From the NCBI GenBank assembly GCA_039805565.1, contig JBDLTZ010000073.1:1-58068 (forward strand): a stretch of DNA of 58,068 nucleotides, given 5' to 3'. This document shows, piece by piece, positions 8,284-16,385 of the stretch. A program made the translations under genes and the position numbers. A model generated the notes under the pieces. It was given only the letters and a program-made list of their open reading frames with translations. It was not told the DNA's origin and made no database searches. Position 1 is the stretch's first letter. Every line of letters starts with the position of its first letter. The DNA comes from CALJIC01 sp039805565. Its GTDB lineage: Bacteria; Chloroflexota; Chloroflexia; Chloroflexales; Roseiflexaceae.

Positions 8284-9266
8284 CACAGCCGCACCTTGAT
8301 CTGCGCGCGGCGCGCGCCCTCGGCGTCGAAGACCCAGACCGCGTCGTTGAGGGCGTCGGCCACGTACACGGCGCCGTCGGGGGCGATCGCGATCCCCATC
8401 ACCTGCCAGTCGCGCACGCCGGGGGCCGAGAACATGCGGACGTAGCCCCCCTCGGCGTCGAAGACCTGCACGCGCCGGTTTGCCAGGTCGCCGACGTAGA
8501 CGTGGCCGCTGCGCTCGTCGACGGCGATGTTCTGCGGGAAGGATAGCCGGCCCGGCCCGCTGCCGTGGCCACCGAACGCGCGCTGGAACACGGCCGAGGG
8601 CGCCCCGCCGGGGGCGGTATCGAGGCGGAACTGCTGCACGCGGCTGTTCGCTGTGTCGGTGACGTACAGCAGGCCGCGGGCGTCGTCCACCACCACGTCG
8701 CGGGCGCCGCGGAACTCCCCCTCGCCGTCGCCGGCCTTGCCGAAGAGGCGCGCCAGCAGGGTGCCCTGCGTATCGAAGACACGAACGGTGTTGGCGGTGC
8801 TGTCGGCCACGAACAGCCGGTCCGAGGCGTCGATGTCCAGCCCGTAGGGGTCGGCGTGGTCGCTATCATCCATATCGAAGTAGGACTGGGCGCCGATCTC
8901 GCGCACGAAGGCGCCGTTGGGCTGGAACACCTTCACGCCGTCGTGCGCGGTGCCGAAGCCGGCGTCGGTGTCGATCAGGTGACAGATGTAGATGTTGCCG
9001 GCCGAGTCCAGGGCGATGTCCCATCCGGCGTGGATGGCGCCAGGAGCCGTGCCGAGCGCGCCGATCGAGCCGATCAGCCGCCCGGCGGTATTGAGGTGAG
9101 CGATGCGGTAGTTGGCGCGGTCCATGACGAACAGCGTGCCGTCGCCCGCCAGCGCCACCCCGTTCGGGCGATGCAGGCTGACTCCGACCTGGCCGCATGC
9201 GACGAGGCCGGCAGCGACCAGGGCCAGCAGAGCCAGCTTCCTGGCGATTGAGAGACGTCGGACCAC
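8283..9266 (-). CDS. NHL-repeat (six-bladed propeller) lipoprotein
   Basis: 327 aa from GTG 9266, which has GAGGG five bases upstream; the alternative ATG at 9326 lacks a ribosome site and would put the signal peptide too far inside. The N-terminus is a lipoprotein signal (LALLALVAAGLVACG) with lipobox LVAC, so the mature protein is probably membrane-tethered. Repeated NHL units follow, recognisable as 'RPNGVALAGDGTLFVMDRAN', 'DIALDSAGNIYICH', 'GLDIDASDRLFVADS', 'DVVVDDARGLLYVTDTANSR', 'NIAVDERSGHVYVGDLANRR' and 'GIAIAPDGAVYVADALND'. These build a propeller that usually binds proteins, peptides or glycans. Its stop overlaps the start of the SpoIIE phosphatase gene, arguing for a shared role. 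Confidence 0.88.
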   Translation of the reverse strand: MVRRLSIARKLALLALVAAGLVACGQVGVSLHRPNGVALAGDGTLFVMDRANYRIAHLNTAGRLIGSIGALGTAPGAIHAGWDIALDSAGNIYICHLIDTDAGFGTAHDGVKVFQPNGAFVREIGAQSYFDMDDSDHADPYGLDIDASDRLFVADSTANTVRVFDTQGTLLARLFGKAGDGEGEFRGARDVVVDDARGLLYVTDTANSRVQQFRLDTAPGGAPSAVFQRAFGGHGSGPGRLSFPQNIAVDERSGHVYVGDLANRRVQVFDAEGGYVRMFSAPGVRDWQVMGIAIAPDGAVYVADALNDAVWVFDAEGARRAQIKVRL

Positions 9267-9347
9267 GTGCGCCCTCGGTTCGCGACTCGCGTATGACGCA
9301 GCGAATAGTATACTGCATCTCAGCACGCCACGGGCGCCGGGCAGGTG

Positions 9348-9494
9348 CTACAGATCGTTCCTCAGGAAGTACCGCGTGTGCCCGACGAAATCCTCGAGCT
9401 GGCCCCAGACACGGTTGAAGGCGTCGAGCCCCTGGTGGACCGCCCGCACGTCGGCGGGATCCGGCTGCTCCTCGTAGCTGATGGCGTAGGGCAT
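9348..9494 (-). pseudogene. GNAT acetyltransferase remnant with internal deletion
   Basis: An intact 48-codon frame (ATG 9494) joins what looks like the first third of a small GNAT N-acetyltransferase (MPYAISYEEQPDPADV, then RAVHQGLDAFN) directly to the extreme C-terminus of the same family (VWGQLEDFVGHTRYFLRNDL). In full-length relatives these ends lie about 100 residues apart, with the acetyl-CoA binding motif between them. So the middle of the gene appears to be gone with the frame preserved. The product could not bind acetyl-CoA. Family assignment rests on the two end motifs. Confidence 0.6.
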
Positions 9495-9576
9495 AGCCTC
9501 ACTCCTTGCTCCGTGCATCTGTCGTTCCCTCGAAAGCCGCACCGCCGGCGCGACACGTTTCGCGGTCGCAGCGTGC

Positions 9577-9582
9577 TATAAT
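9577..9582 (+). promoter_or_regulatory. -10 element of a probable leaderless transcript
   Basis: A consensus TATAAT (9577-9582) ends six bases before the ATG at 9589, so transcription should begin at or next to the start codon. No ribosome-binding sequence could fit in between. A -35 element is not obvious. Confidence 0.6.
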
Positions 9583-9588
9583 CCCGCC

Positions 9589-11682
9589 ATGCGGCACCAC
9601 ATCTTCACTGTGGCCCTCGCGCTGCTCCTCCTGACGGCGGGGGCCGGGGCCGAGCCACTCAGCGCGGCACCCCTCCCGCACGGCGCCCTGCGCGGTGAGC
9701 TTGTGCTCGGGCTGGAGCCGGGCACCACGCTCGGGCCCGACGCTGCGGCCAGAGGGGTACACGGCGCGGAGATCGGCCGAACCCTGCGCGCGATCGGAGC
9801 GGGCGCCGCGGCCTCGCTCGGACCGGGCAGCCACACCTACCGGATCAACGTCCCCCCCGGCGCGGACCTCGGCGCCCTCACCGCACGGCTCTCCGCCACA
9901 CCGGGCGTGGTCTACGCCGAGCCCAACCACACCCGCCACGCAGCGCGCACCCCGCGCGACGAGGTGGCCGGCGAGCAGTGGGCGCTCGGCGCCATCCAGG
10001 CCTTCGGCGCCTGGGACATCACCACCGGCGAGGGCGTGACGATCGCCCTGCTCGATACCGGCGTCTCCCCCTCGCACCCCGATCTGCGCGACAACCTCCT
10101 GCCCGGCTTCGACTTCTACAACCTGGACGCGGACCCGCGCGACGACGACGGGCACGGCACCTACACGGCGGGGGTGGCGGCCGCGCGCGGCGATAACGGC
10201 GTGGGCGTGGCCGGGATCTGCTGGGGGTGCAAGATCCTGCCCGTCAAGGTGCTCAACCGGCGCGGCCAGGGGGACGACGCGACGATCGCCGCGGGCATCC
10301 GCTTCGCCGCCGACCGCGGGGCGCGGGTGATCAGCATGAGCCTGGGCGGGCCGGAGGACACGCGCGTGATGCGTGAGGCGATCGCCTACGCCCAGGAGCG
10401 CGGCGCGCTGGTCGTGGCGGCGTCCGGCAACGGCCAGGCCGACGGCAACCTGCCGAACTACCCGGCGGCCTACCCGAGCGTCCTGGCGGTCTCGGCCACC
10501 GGGCGGGACGATGCGCCGGCGGCCTTCTCCACCACTGGGGAGTTCGTGGACCTGGCGGCACCCGGCGCGGGCGTGTGGAGCACGCTCTGGACGCGGGCCG
10601 AGGGGGACACCTACGGCGCGGCGAACGGCACCTCGGCGGCCTGCCCGCACGTGGCCGGCGCGGCGGGGCTGCTGCTGACAGTGCGGCCCGACCTGACGGC
10701 GGCGCAGGCGGCGGAGCTGCTCCAGCTCGGAGCCGACGACCTGGGTTCCCCGGGACGAGACCTGGCGTACGGGGCGGGGCGAGTCAATGTGCTGCGCCCG
10801 CTCCAGATCTTGTCTGAGCCGGGGGCGCTGAGCCGCTCGCGCATCCAGGGCGTGGTGAGCGGAGCTGCGCCAGACGCGGTGACGCTCACGCTGAGCGACG
10901 GGCGGCAGACACGGCCCGACGCCTCGGGATACTACAGCTTCGACGGACTGCCCGCCGGCAGCTACACCGTGACCCTGAGCGGCCCGCCCGGCACGCCGGC
11001 TCCACAGCAGGCAACCCTCACCGGCACGGCCCTGAGCGTCGCCACGCTGGACTTCGCCACCACCCCGGACGCGGCACGGCACTTCGCGCCGGCGCAGCGG
11101 CCCACGGGCGACGCGACCTACTTTCCCGAGACGTCGCACAGCCTCGGCGGCGCGTTCCGTGCGTACTGGCGGGCGCACGGCGGCCTGCCGGTGTTCGGCT
11201 ACCCGATCAGCGAGGAGTTCCTCGAGCGCGGCGCCGACGGCCGCGAGTATGTGGTGCAGTACTTCGAGCGCCACCGGCTCGAGCTGCACCCCGAGAGCCC
11301 GCCGCCGTACAACGTCCAGCTCACGCGCCTCGGCGATGTCGTCCTCCAGCAGGGCGGCCGCGACTGGTTCGGCTTCCCGAAGGATGGGCCGCGCCCAGGC
11401 TGCCTCTTCTTCCCAAAGACCGGCCACAGCATCTGCGAGCCGTTCCTGAGCTACTGGCGGGCGAACGGCCTGGAGTTCGACGGTCGGTCGGGCAAGAGTG
11501 ACGTCGAGAGCCTGGCGCTGTTCGGACAGCCGCTCTCAGGGCCACAGATCGAGACCCTGGCCGACGGGTCGCTCGTTCAGGTGCAGTGGTTCGAGCGGGC
11601 GCGCTTCGAGGACCACGGCCCGCAGGGCGTGCTGCTGGGGTTGCTGGGGAGCGAGCTGGCGCGGGCGCGTGGGTGGAGATGA
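9589..11682 (+). CDS. secreted subtilisin-like serine protease with C-terminal YFPETGH-type modules
   Basis: 697 aa from ATG 9589. Signal peptide at residues 1-21; prodomain to about residue 115. The S8 peptidase domain carries catalytic Asp156 (LLDTGVS), His189 (DGHGTYTAG), oxyanion Asn281 (ASGNG) and Ser349 (NGTSAACPHVAG). Around residues 420-470 is a carboxypeptidase-regulatory-like beta module (QGVVSG ... DASGYYSFDGLPAGSYTVTLSG). From about residue 505 two modules follow; the first reads YFPETSHSLGGAF ... YWRAHGGLPVFGYPISEEF ... VQYFERHRLE, the second FFPKTGHSICEPF ... YWRANG ... QWFERARFE. The same modules open the protein at 28197. All catalytic residues are present. It probably acts outside the cell; the modules may bind the envelope or substrate. 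Confidence 0.93.
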   Translation: MRHHIFTVALALLLLTAGAGAEPLSAAPLPHGALRGELVLGLEPGTTLGPDAAARGVHGAEIGRTLRAIGAGAAASLGPGSHTYRINVPPGADLGALTARLSATPGVVYAEPNHTRHAARTPRDEVAGEQWALGAIQAFGAWDITTGEGVTIALLDTGVSPSHPDLRDNLLPGFDFYNLDADPRDDDGHGTYTAGVAAARGDNGVGVAGICWGCKILPVKVLNRRGQGDDATIAAGIRFAADRGARVISMSLGGPEDTRVMREAIAYAQERGALVVAASGNGQADGNLPNYPAAYPSVLAVSATGRDDAPAAFSTTGEFVDLAAPGAGVWSTLWTRAEGDTYGAANGTSAACPHVAGAAGLLLTVRPDLTAAQAAELLQLGADDLGSPGRDLAYGAGRVNVLRPLQILSEPGALSRSRIQGVVSGAAPDAVTLTLSDGRQTRPDASGYYSFDGLPAGSYTVTLSGPPGTPAPQQATLTGTALSVATLDFATTPDAARHFAPAQRPTGDATYFPETSHSLGGAFRAYWRAHGGLPVFGYPISEEFLERGADGREYVVQYFERHRLELHPESPPPYNVQLTRLGDVVLQQGGRDWFGFPKDGPRPGCLFFPKTGHSICEPFLSYWRANGLEFDGRSGKSDVESLALFGQPLSGPQIETLADGSLVQVQWFERARFEDHGPQGVLLGLLGSELARARGWR

Positions 11683-11713
11683 GGCGCGTGTCGAGCTGTC
11701 GAAGGAGCACGGC

Positions 11714-11760
11714 CTTCTCAAGACTCAAGACACAAGACTCAAAAACTCACGACTCGCCGC
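11714..11760. repeat. heptamer array at a convergent gene junction
   Basis: Degenerate 7-mers of the ACTCAAG/ACTCACG type run from 11714 to 11757. They follow the protease gene and extend into the last codons of the minus-strand site-2 protease gene, supplying its C-terminal RRVVSF and stop. Only one arm is present and no central hairpin is seen. Confidence 0.7.
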
Positions 11761-12845
11761 ACGTACCCCACCACGTCAGCGCGGCGCAGCACCCCCGAGA
11801 GCACCTCGCCCTCAACCACCGGCAGCAGCTCCTCGCCGCTCTCCATCAGCGCGCGCAGCGCGTCCCGCGCCGAGGTGTCCGGCGCAAGGACGCGGACGTG
11901 GCTCGCGGGAGTCATCACCTGGCTAACCTCCAGAACCGCCCAGCTCGCTGTAGGGTGACTCCCCAGGTTACGGAGCGTCATCATGCCCACCAGACGATGT
12001 GGCCCCGCATCGCCCGTAACCACCGGAAAGCCGTGATCACCCATGCCGCTCATGTACTGTCCCACGAACCGCTCCAGCGACATCTCCGGCGTGACAGAGC
12101 GGTACGCGCGCCGCATGAGATCAGATGCCGTGACGCCGCGCAGCGCCCGCTGCAGCGCCAGGCGACGGTAGCCGCTCATCGCGTTGAGGCTCAGGAACAG
12201 CCCCACCACCATCAGCCAGAGCGCGTTGAGGCCGTCGCCGGTTGCCAGCATATCGGCGAGGCCCAGCAAGATCAGGCCCCACCCCAAGGCGCGAGCTACC
12301 TGCGCCGCCGCGCGGCCCGCCGGCAGCTCCTCGCCCCCTAGGAACCACAGGACCGCCTTGAGCGCCCGGCCGCCATCGAGCAGGTGGCCCGGCAGCAGGT
12401 TGAAGAGCGTCAGCGCCCAGTTCGCGAGCGCGAGGTGCGCGGTCACCGCCTGCAACCCCACACCTAGCCACCACGCCAGCGTCGCGGCCAGGGCGAGGGC
12501 CAGGCTAGCGGCGGGACCGGCGAGCGAGACCAGCAGCTCGCGTCCCGCGGTCGAGTCGTCGTCGGCTATCTCGGTGACCCCGCCGAGCGCAAGCACCGCG
12601 ATCCCGTGGACCTGCATGCCCAGCGCGCGGGCCACGAGCGCATGCGCGAGCTCGTGCAGCAGCATCGAGAGCGTCAGCAGCAGCGCGGCGGCAAGTGCCG
12701 CGGCCCATGGCGCGACGATGCCCGGATCACGCGCGTAGATCTCGGCCAGCCCGCCGACGACCGCGAGCGTGACGAGCGGCCAGGTCCAGTGTACCCGCAG
12801 CGGCACGCCGGCGATCTGCCCGACGAAGAGGGTGTGACGTGCCAT
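11739..12845 (-). CDS. site-2 type membrane metalloprotease (M50) with CBS pair
   Basis: 368 aa from ATG 12845, with GGAG about nine bases upstream. The zinc site is HELAH (His64, Glu65, His68) in the second membrane helix region, and the third ligand lies in the conserved NLLPGHLLDGGRAL segment. About six hydrophobic segments fill residues 15-220. Two CBS domains follow (about residues 235-365), which commonly bind adenine nucleotides and regulate these proteases. Members cut membrane proteins such as anti-sigma factors within the bilayer. No substrate is evident nearby. A -10-like TATGAT (complement of 12885-12890) lies upstream. The last residues are encoded by heptamer repeat DNA. Confidence 0.9.
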   Translation of the reverse strand: MARHTLFVGQIAGVPLRVHWTWPLVTLAVVGGLAEIYARDPGIVAPWAAALAAALLLTLSMLLHELAHALVARALGMQVHGIAVLALGGVTEIADDDSTAGRELLVSLAGPAASLALALAATLAWWLGVGLQAVTAHLALANWALTLFNLLPGHLLDGGRALKAVLWFLGGEELPAGRAAAQVARALGWGLILLGLADMLATGDGLNALWLMVVGLFLSLNAMSGYRRLALQRALRGVTASDLMRRAYRSVTPEMSLERFVGQYMSGMGDHGFPVVTGDAGPHRLVGMMTLRNLGSHPTASWAVLEVSQVMTPASHVRVLAPDTSARDALRALMESGEELLPVVEGEVLSGVLRRADVVGYVRRVVSF

Positions 12846-12943
12846 GTGTGTCTCCGCGATGGCGCACCCCGCGCCATCCCTGTCATCATACCACGACGCC
12901 CTATGCGGGAACGTATGCGACTTCCTGTCGCAGCTCGATCGCG

Positions 12944-13088
12944 TATAATCAGAGGCAACGTCTCAACTTCACCACAGCCCTCCTGCAACCGTCGGACCAC
13001 GCCTGTGTCAGGCAAGCCTCAGCCCGCCCCACAAAGCGGCGGTTTTGCTGTGCGCGATGGTCCCCGCTGTGCTAAGGAGACTACGACG
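12944..13088 (+). promoter_or_regulatory. promoter and long leader of the DUF4397 gene
   Basis: TATAAT (12944-12949) predicts a start near 12956 and a leader of about 130 bases, ending in AAGGAG eight bases before ATG 13089. The -35 is weak (TTCCTG, 12922-12927). The leader is GC-rich and could fold, but I could not match it to a known riboswitch class. Confidence 0.45.
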
Positions 13089-15041
13089 ATGAGGTCTCGC
13101 ACACTCGCACTGATCACCGCTCTGGCGCTGCTCGCCGGTCTGTGGGTCAGTGCCACCTCGCGGGCCGAAGAGGCCCCCGCGGAGCCGAAGACGCTGCGCC
13201 CGCAGGCAGCCGGAGACGCACGCGTCCGCATCGTACACGCCTCGGCAGATGCTCCGGCGGTCGACGTGTACATCGGCACCACCCCCACCGAGCCCGTCCT
13301 GAGAAACGTGCCGTTCGGCGCCGTCAGCGACTACCTGGACGTGGCGCCGGGGGCGAACGTCCGCATCCGGGTCGTGCCGGCCGGCGGCCTGCTGGGCAGC
13401 GCGGTGATCGACACCACGGCAGCGCTGACGGCTGGCGAGTACTACACCGTCGCCGCCTGCCGGCCGCTGGCCTCGATCGGCACGCCGTGTGTCACCGCCG
13501 ACAGCTTCGGCACGCCGATCGCCGCCGGCGAGGCCCGCGTGCGCGTGTTCCACTACTCGCCCGACGCCCCCAGCCCGGTGGATGTCACTGCCGATGGCGT
13601 AGGGGTGATCGTGGACGACCTCGCCTACCTCGCCTCTCCCGCCACGGTGGATGTGCCTGCGCAGAGCTACAACCTGAGCCTGACGAACGCGACAAACACT
13701 GCCGTAGCGGCAATACTCAGAGATGTCCAGCTGCTGCCCGGCCGGATCTATGACCTCTTCGCCGCGGGCTCGGTGTCGGGCGGGACATTCAAGCTTATCT
13801 CGACGATCAGCGACCCGCGGGCGAAGGTGCGCGTGGTCCACGCGGCGGTGGGCGCCCCGGCGGTTGATGTGTTCGTGGGTGGAAGCCGCGCCCTGTCGGA
13901 CATCTCGTTTTTCCAGGCCAGCGACTACCTGCCCGTCACGCCGGGCGCGGGGATCCCGGTATTCGTGGCGGCCGCGGGGACGAGCACGCCGCTCCTCCCG
14001 GCGGTGAACCTGACCTTCGAGCCGGGGAAAGCCTACACCGTGGTGGCGCGCGGCACCACAGCCGACATCGCGACGCTCGGGTACGAGCTGCTCCTTGACG
14101 ACATGGCGGCCCCGGCCGCTGGGCGGGCCAAGGTGCGCGCCATCCACCTTTCGCCTGACGCGCCCGCGGTGAGCCTGCGCGCCAACGGGCTGGTGCTGCC
14201 GGTGCCGGCGCTCAGCTTCGGCCAGGCCAGCAGCTACATCGACGTCCCCGTAGGAACCTACACAGTTGAGGCCGTGGTGGCAAGCGGGCCATCCGCCGGC
14301 GCCGTGGCGCTCAGCGCGAACCAGCTGAGGCTCGAGGCCGGCAAGATCTACGACGTCTTCGCGGTGGGGACGCTGGCGCAGATCCACCCCGAGATCCGCG
14401 TGACCGACACAATGGCGCGCGTGCGGGTGGTCCACGCCTCGCCCACCGCCGGCCCCGTGGACGTGTACGTAGACGGCGTGAGGGTTCTCTCAGCCGTGAC
14501 CGTCGGCCGGGTGAGCGAGTACCTGCGGGTGATGCCGGGCCTGCGGCGCGTGCAGGTGGTGGCTCCGACGAGCGGCGACCCAGCGACGGCCTCGGTGATC
14601 GACGCAACGCTGAGCTTCGAGACGGGCGATTCCTACACGGTGGCAGCACGCAACCAGGGGAGCTCGGTGGTACCCACCGTATTCACGGACGACCAGGGTA
14701 TCGCAGCGACGGGCAGGGCCAAGGTGCGCGTGTACCATCTCTCGGCCGCCGCGCCCACGGTAGACGTGCGTGTGGCCGGCACGACCACGCCGCTGATCGA
14801 CAACCTCGCCCCGGGGACGGCCAGCGCAACGCATGAGCTCGCCGCCGGTTCGTACAACCTCGAGGTGACGAGCAGCAACGGCGCGGCCGTCCTGCTGACA
14901 GTGCCAAACGTGCAGGCCAACGCCAGCATCAACTACGACCTGTTCGCTCTCGACGCGCCGCAGCCGACGATCGTCACGGCGGTGTCGCTCGGTAGCGACG
15001 TACCCATCTACCCGGTGTACCTCCCGGTGATCTCTCGGTAG
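13089..15041 (+). CDS. secreted protein of six DUF4397 repeats
   Basis: 650 aa from ATG 13089 (AAGGAG upstream). Signal peptide at about residues 1-27 (ALITALALLAGLWVSATSRA). Six repeats of about 95-105 residues follow. Each begins ARVRIVHASADAP or a variant (ARVRVFHYSPDAP, AKVRVVHAAVGAP, AKVRAIHLSPDAP, ARVRVVHASPTAG, AKVRVYHLSAAAP) and ends in a YTVAARG or YDLFAVG strand. This is the DUF4397 beta-sandwich, of unknown function, often found in cell-surface proteins. The C-terminus is VPIYPVYLPVISR, matching in type the FLPAVGR tail of the next gene product. Probably a surface or matrix protein. No enzymatic motif is visible. Confidence 0.9.
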   Translation: MRSRTLALITALALLAGLWVSATSRAEEAPAEPKTLRPQAAGDARVRIVHASADAPAVDVYIGTTPTEPVLRNVPFGAVSDYLDVAPGANVRIRVVPAGGLLGSAVIDTTAALTAGEYYTVAACRPLASIGTPCVTADSFGTPIAAGEARVRVFHYSPDAPSPVDVTADGVGVIVDDLAYLASPATVDVPAQSYNLSLTNATNTAVAAILRDVQLLPGRIYDLFAAGSVSGGTFKLISTISDPRAKVRVVHAAVGAPAVDVFVGGSRALSDISFFQASDYLPVTPGAGIPVFVAAAGTSTPLLPAVNLTFEPGKAYTVVARGTTADIATLGYELLLDDMAAPAAGRAKVRAIHLSPDAPAVSLRANGLVLPVPALSFGQASSYIDVPVGTYTVEAVVASGPSAGAVALSANQLRLEAGKIYDVFAVGTLAQIHPEIRVTDTMARVRVVHASPTAGPVDVYVDGVRVLSAVTVGRVSEYLRVMPGLRRVQVVAPTSGDPATASVIDATLSFETGDSYTVAARNQGSSVVPTVFTDDQGIAATGRAKVRVYHLSAAAPTVDVRVAGTTTPLIDNLAPGTASATHELAAGSYNLEVTSSNGAAVLLTVPNVQANASINYDLFALDAPQPTIVTAVSLGSDVPIYPVYLPVISR

Positions 15042-15069
15042 GAGAGGCGGACAGTGGACCAACGGCGCG

Positions 15070-15102
15070 GGACCAGGGTCGGGGCTCACCCGGCTCTGGT
15101 CC
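15070..15102. terminator. bidirectional hairpin between convergent genes
   Basis: GGACCAGGG (15070-15078) pairs with CTCTGGTCC (15094-15102), eight of nine positions Watson-Crick. Outer bases extend the stem (GGCG and CGCC, GACAG and CTGTC). It lies between the stops of the DUF4397 gene and the minus-strand hydrolase gene. There is no long T-run. Confidence 0.55.
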
Positions 15103-15126
15103 TTCGCCGTCTGTCGTCGGCACCGA

Positions 15127-16302
15127 TCAGCGACCAACCGCGGGCAGGAACACCCGCAGCCGGGCCTCGGCCTGCTGGTTCAGCACGATGAACGACGTAA
15201 GCAGCTCGTCGGAGGTGAAGTTGCAGTGGCCGTAGCGCGCGGCTGGGAAGAAGGTCACGTTCGCATCCAGGCCGACGCGGCGCACCTTCGCCAGGTAGCG
15301 CTCGACGTGCCAGAAGGGGACGATCTCGTCGCCGGTGGTGTGCATGAGCACGAGCGGGATGCGGATCTGCCCGCTGGTCTCGCTGGCCGTGAGCGCCGCC
15401 AGCGCCTGCAGGTCGGCGGTGTAGCGCCCCACACCCTGGTTCAGCATCGCGTCGTCGGACGAGCCCGCGTACGCGCGCCCCTGGTTCTCGTACGGATTGC
15501 CGCCAAGCTCGGCGCGGGCGCCGTTCGTGGCGAAGACGTTATACCACAGCGCGCCGAGGGTAGTGGAGAGCGTGGTCGTCGCGGCGATTGCAGGCGTTGT
15601 TGTGTCGATCGCCGCGCCGGAGACGGCGATCAGCTCGGCCGCAGCGGCGGGGTCAGCGGCAACGGCGGCTGCCACCGCAGGGGCGTAGGTGGACTCCCAG
15701 CCGTCGATCAGCGGCTGCGGGATGGCCACCGCGTCGCCGGGCAGCACGCCGGGGAAGAAGTAGTCAAACAGCGCGCGGTAGTCGCCGAAGTAGTCGATCT
15801 GCCCGCGGTAGTCGCCGATCGGCCCGCAGAGCGCGAGGGCGGCGGAGAAGCGCTGCGGCTCCTGCTCGGCAAGCAGCGTCGTTACGAGCCCACCCTGCGA
15901 GACCCCAGCGATCATCACGCGTCGCGGGGCCCGGCCGAGGAGCGAGGGGAGGGCCTCGGCAAGCTCGCGGACGTCGACGACGAGCCCGACGTTCGTGGTG
16001 GCAAACGCCATCCCGGCGCGGTTGACGACGTCTGCGAGCTCGGTGCCGTCGGGCAGCACGAGGTTGCGGAAGCCGCCGCTCGGCGAGAAGCCGGGCACGT
16101 AGATCAGCACGTCGCCGGCCCACACGCTGGCGGGCAGGCAGACGCGGGCGAGCGCGCCCGAGGGCAGCGGCGAGTCCTGACAGGTAGCGGCGGGGCGCGG
16201 TGCGGCGGGAGCCGGGACGGGGGTGAGCGCGGCGAGGACGAGCAGCAGGACGGCCAGCGGGCAGGCGCGGGCCGCAAGCCGGCGCCAGACAGCGGTCTCC
16301 AA
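15127..16302 (-). CDS. exported alpha/beta hydrolase
   Basis: 391 aa if started at TTG 16302, which has AAAGG ten bases upstream; the frame also permits GTG 16338, but that start lies in heptamer repeat DNA. Signal peptide ending near PAPAAPRPA. Nucleophile serine in IAGVSQGGLV, acid in TTGDEIVPF and histidine in ARYGHCNF give a full triad. A substrate-size lid region (GDYRGQIDYFGDYRALFDYFFPGV) lies after the nucleophile. It resembles the prolyl-oligopeptidase/esterase-like exported hydrolases; substrate not predictable. It ends ARLRVFLPAVGR, the same kind of [YF]LPxxxR tail as the convergent DUF4397 protein. Moderately sure of class, unsure of start. Confidence 0.82.
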   Translation of the reverse strand: METAVWRRLAARACPLAVLLLVLAALTPVPAPAAPRPAATCQDSPLPSGALARVCLPASVWAGDVLIYVPGFSPSGGFRNLVLPDGTELADVVNRAGMAFATTNVGLVVDVRELAEALPSLLGRAPRRVMIAGVSQGGLVTTLLAEQEPQRFSAALALCGPIGDYRGQIDYFGDYRALFDYFFPGVLPGDAVAIPQPLIDGWESTYAPAVAAAVAADPAAAAELIAVSGAAIDTTTPAIAATTTLSTTLGALWYNVFATNGARAELGGNPYENQGRAYAGSSDDAMLNQGVGRYTADLQALAALTASETSGQIRIPLVLMHTTGDEIVPFWHVERYLAKVRRVGLDANVTFFPAARYGHCNFTSDELLTSFIVLNQQAEARLRVFLPAVGR

Positions 16303-16317
16303 TAGCGTGCAGCCTTT

Positions 16318-16385
16318 CTCGCGCTCAGCGCTCAGCACTCAGCGCTCAGCACTCGGCTCTCGCGGCTCACGGCTCACGACCCTCA
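16318..16385. repeat. heptamer array between two minus-strand genes
   Basis: Units GCGCTCA, GCGCTCA, GCACTCA, GCGCTCA, GCACTCG, GCTCTCG, CGGCTCA and CGGCTCA run in tandem from 16321 and reach the 3' end of the MFS gene. Only one arm is present. It covers the upstream region of the exported hydrolase, so any promoter of that gene must lie within or beyond it. Confidence 0.75.

Noticed and set aside
12950..13088. Considered as a cyclic-di-GMP or other riboswitch in the DUF4397 leader
   Set aside because: No match to the conserved cores I know; only a GC-rich leader can be stated.
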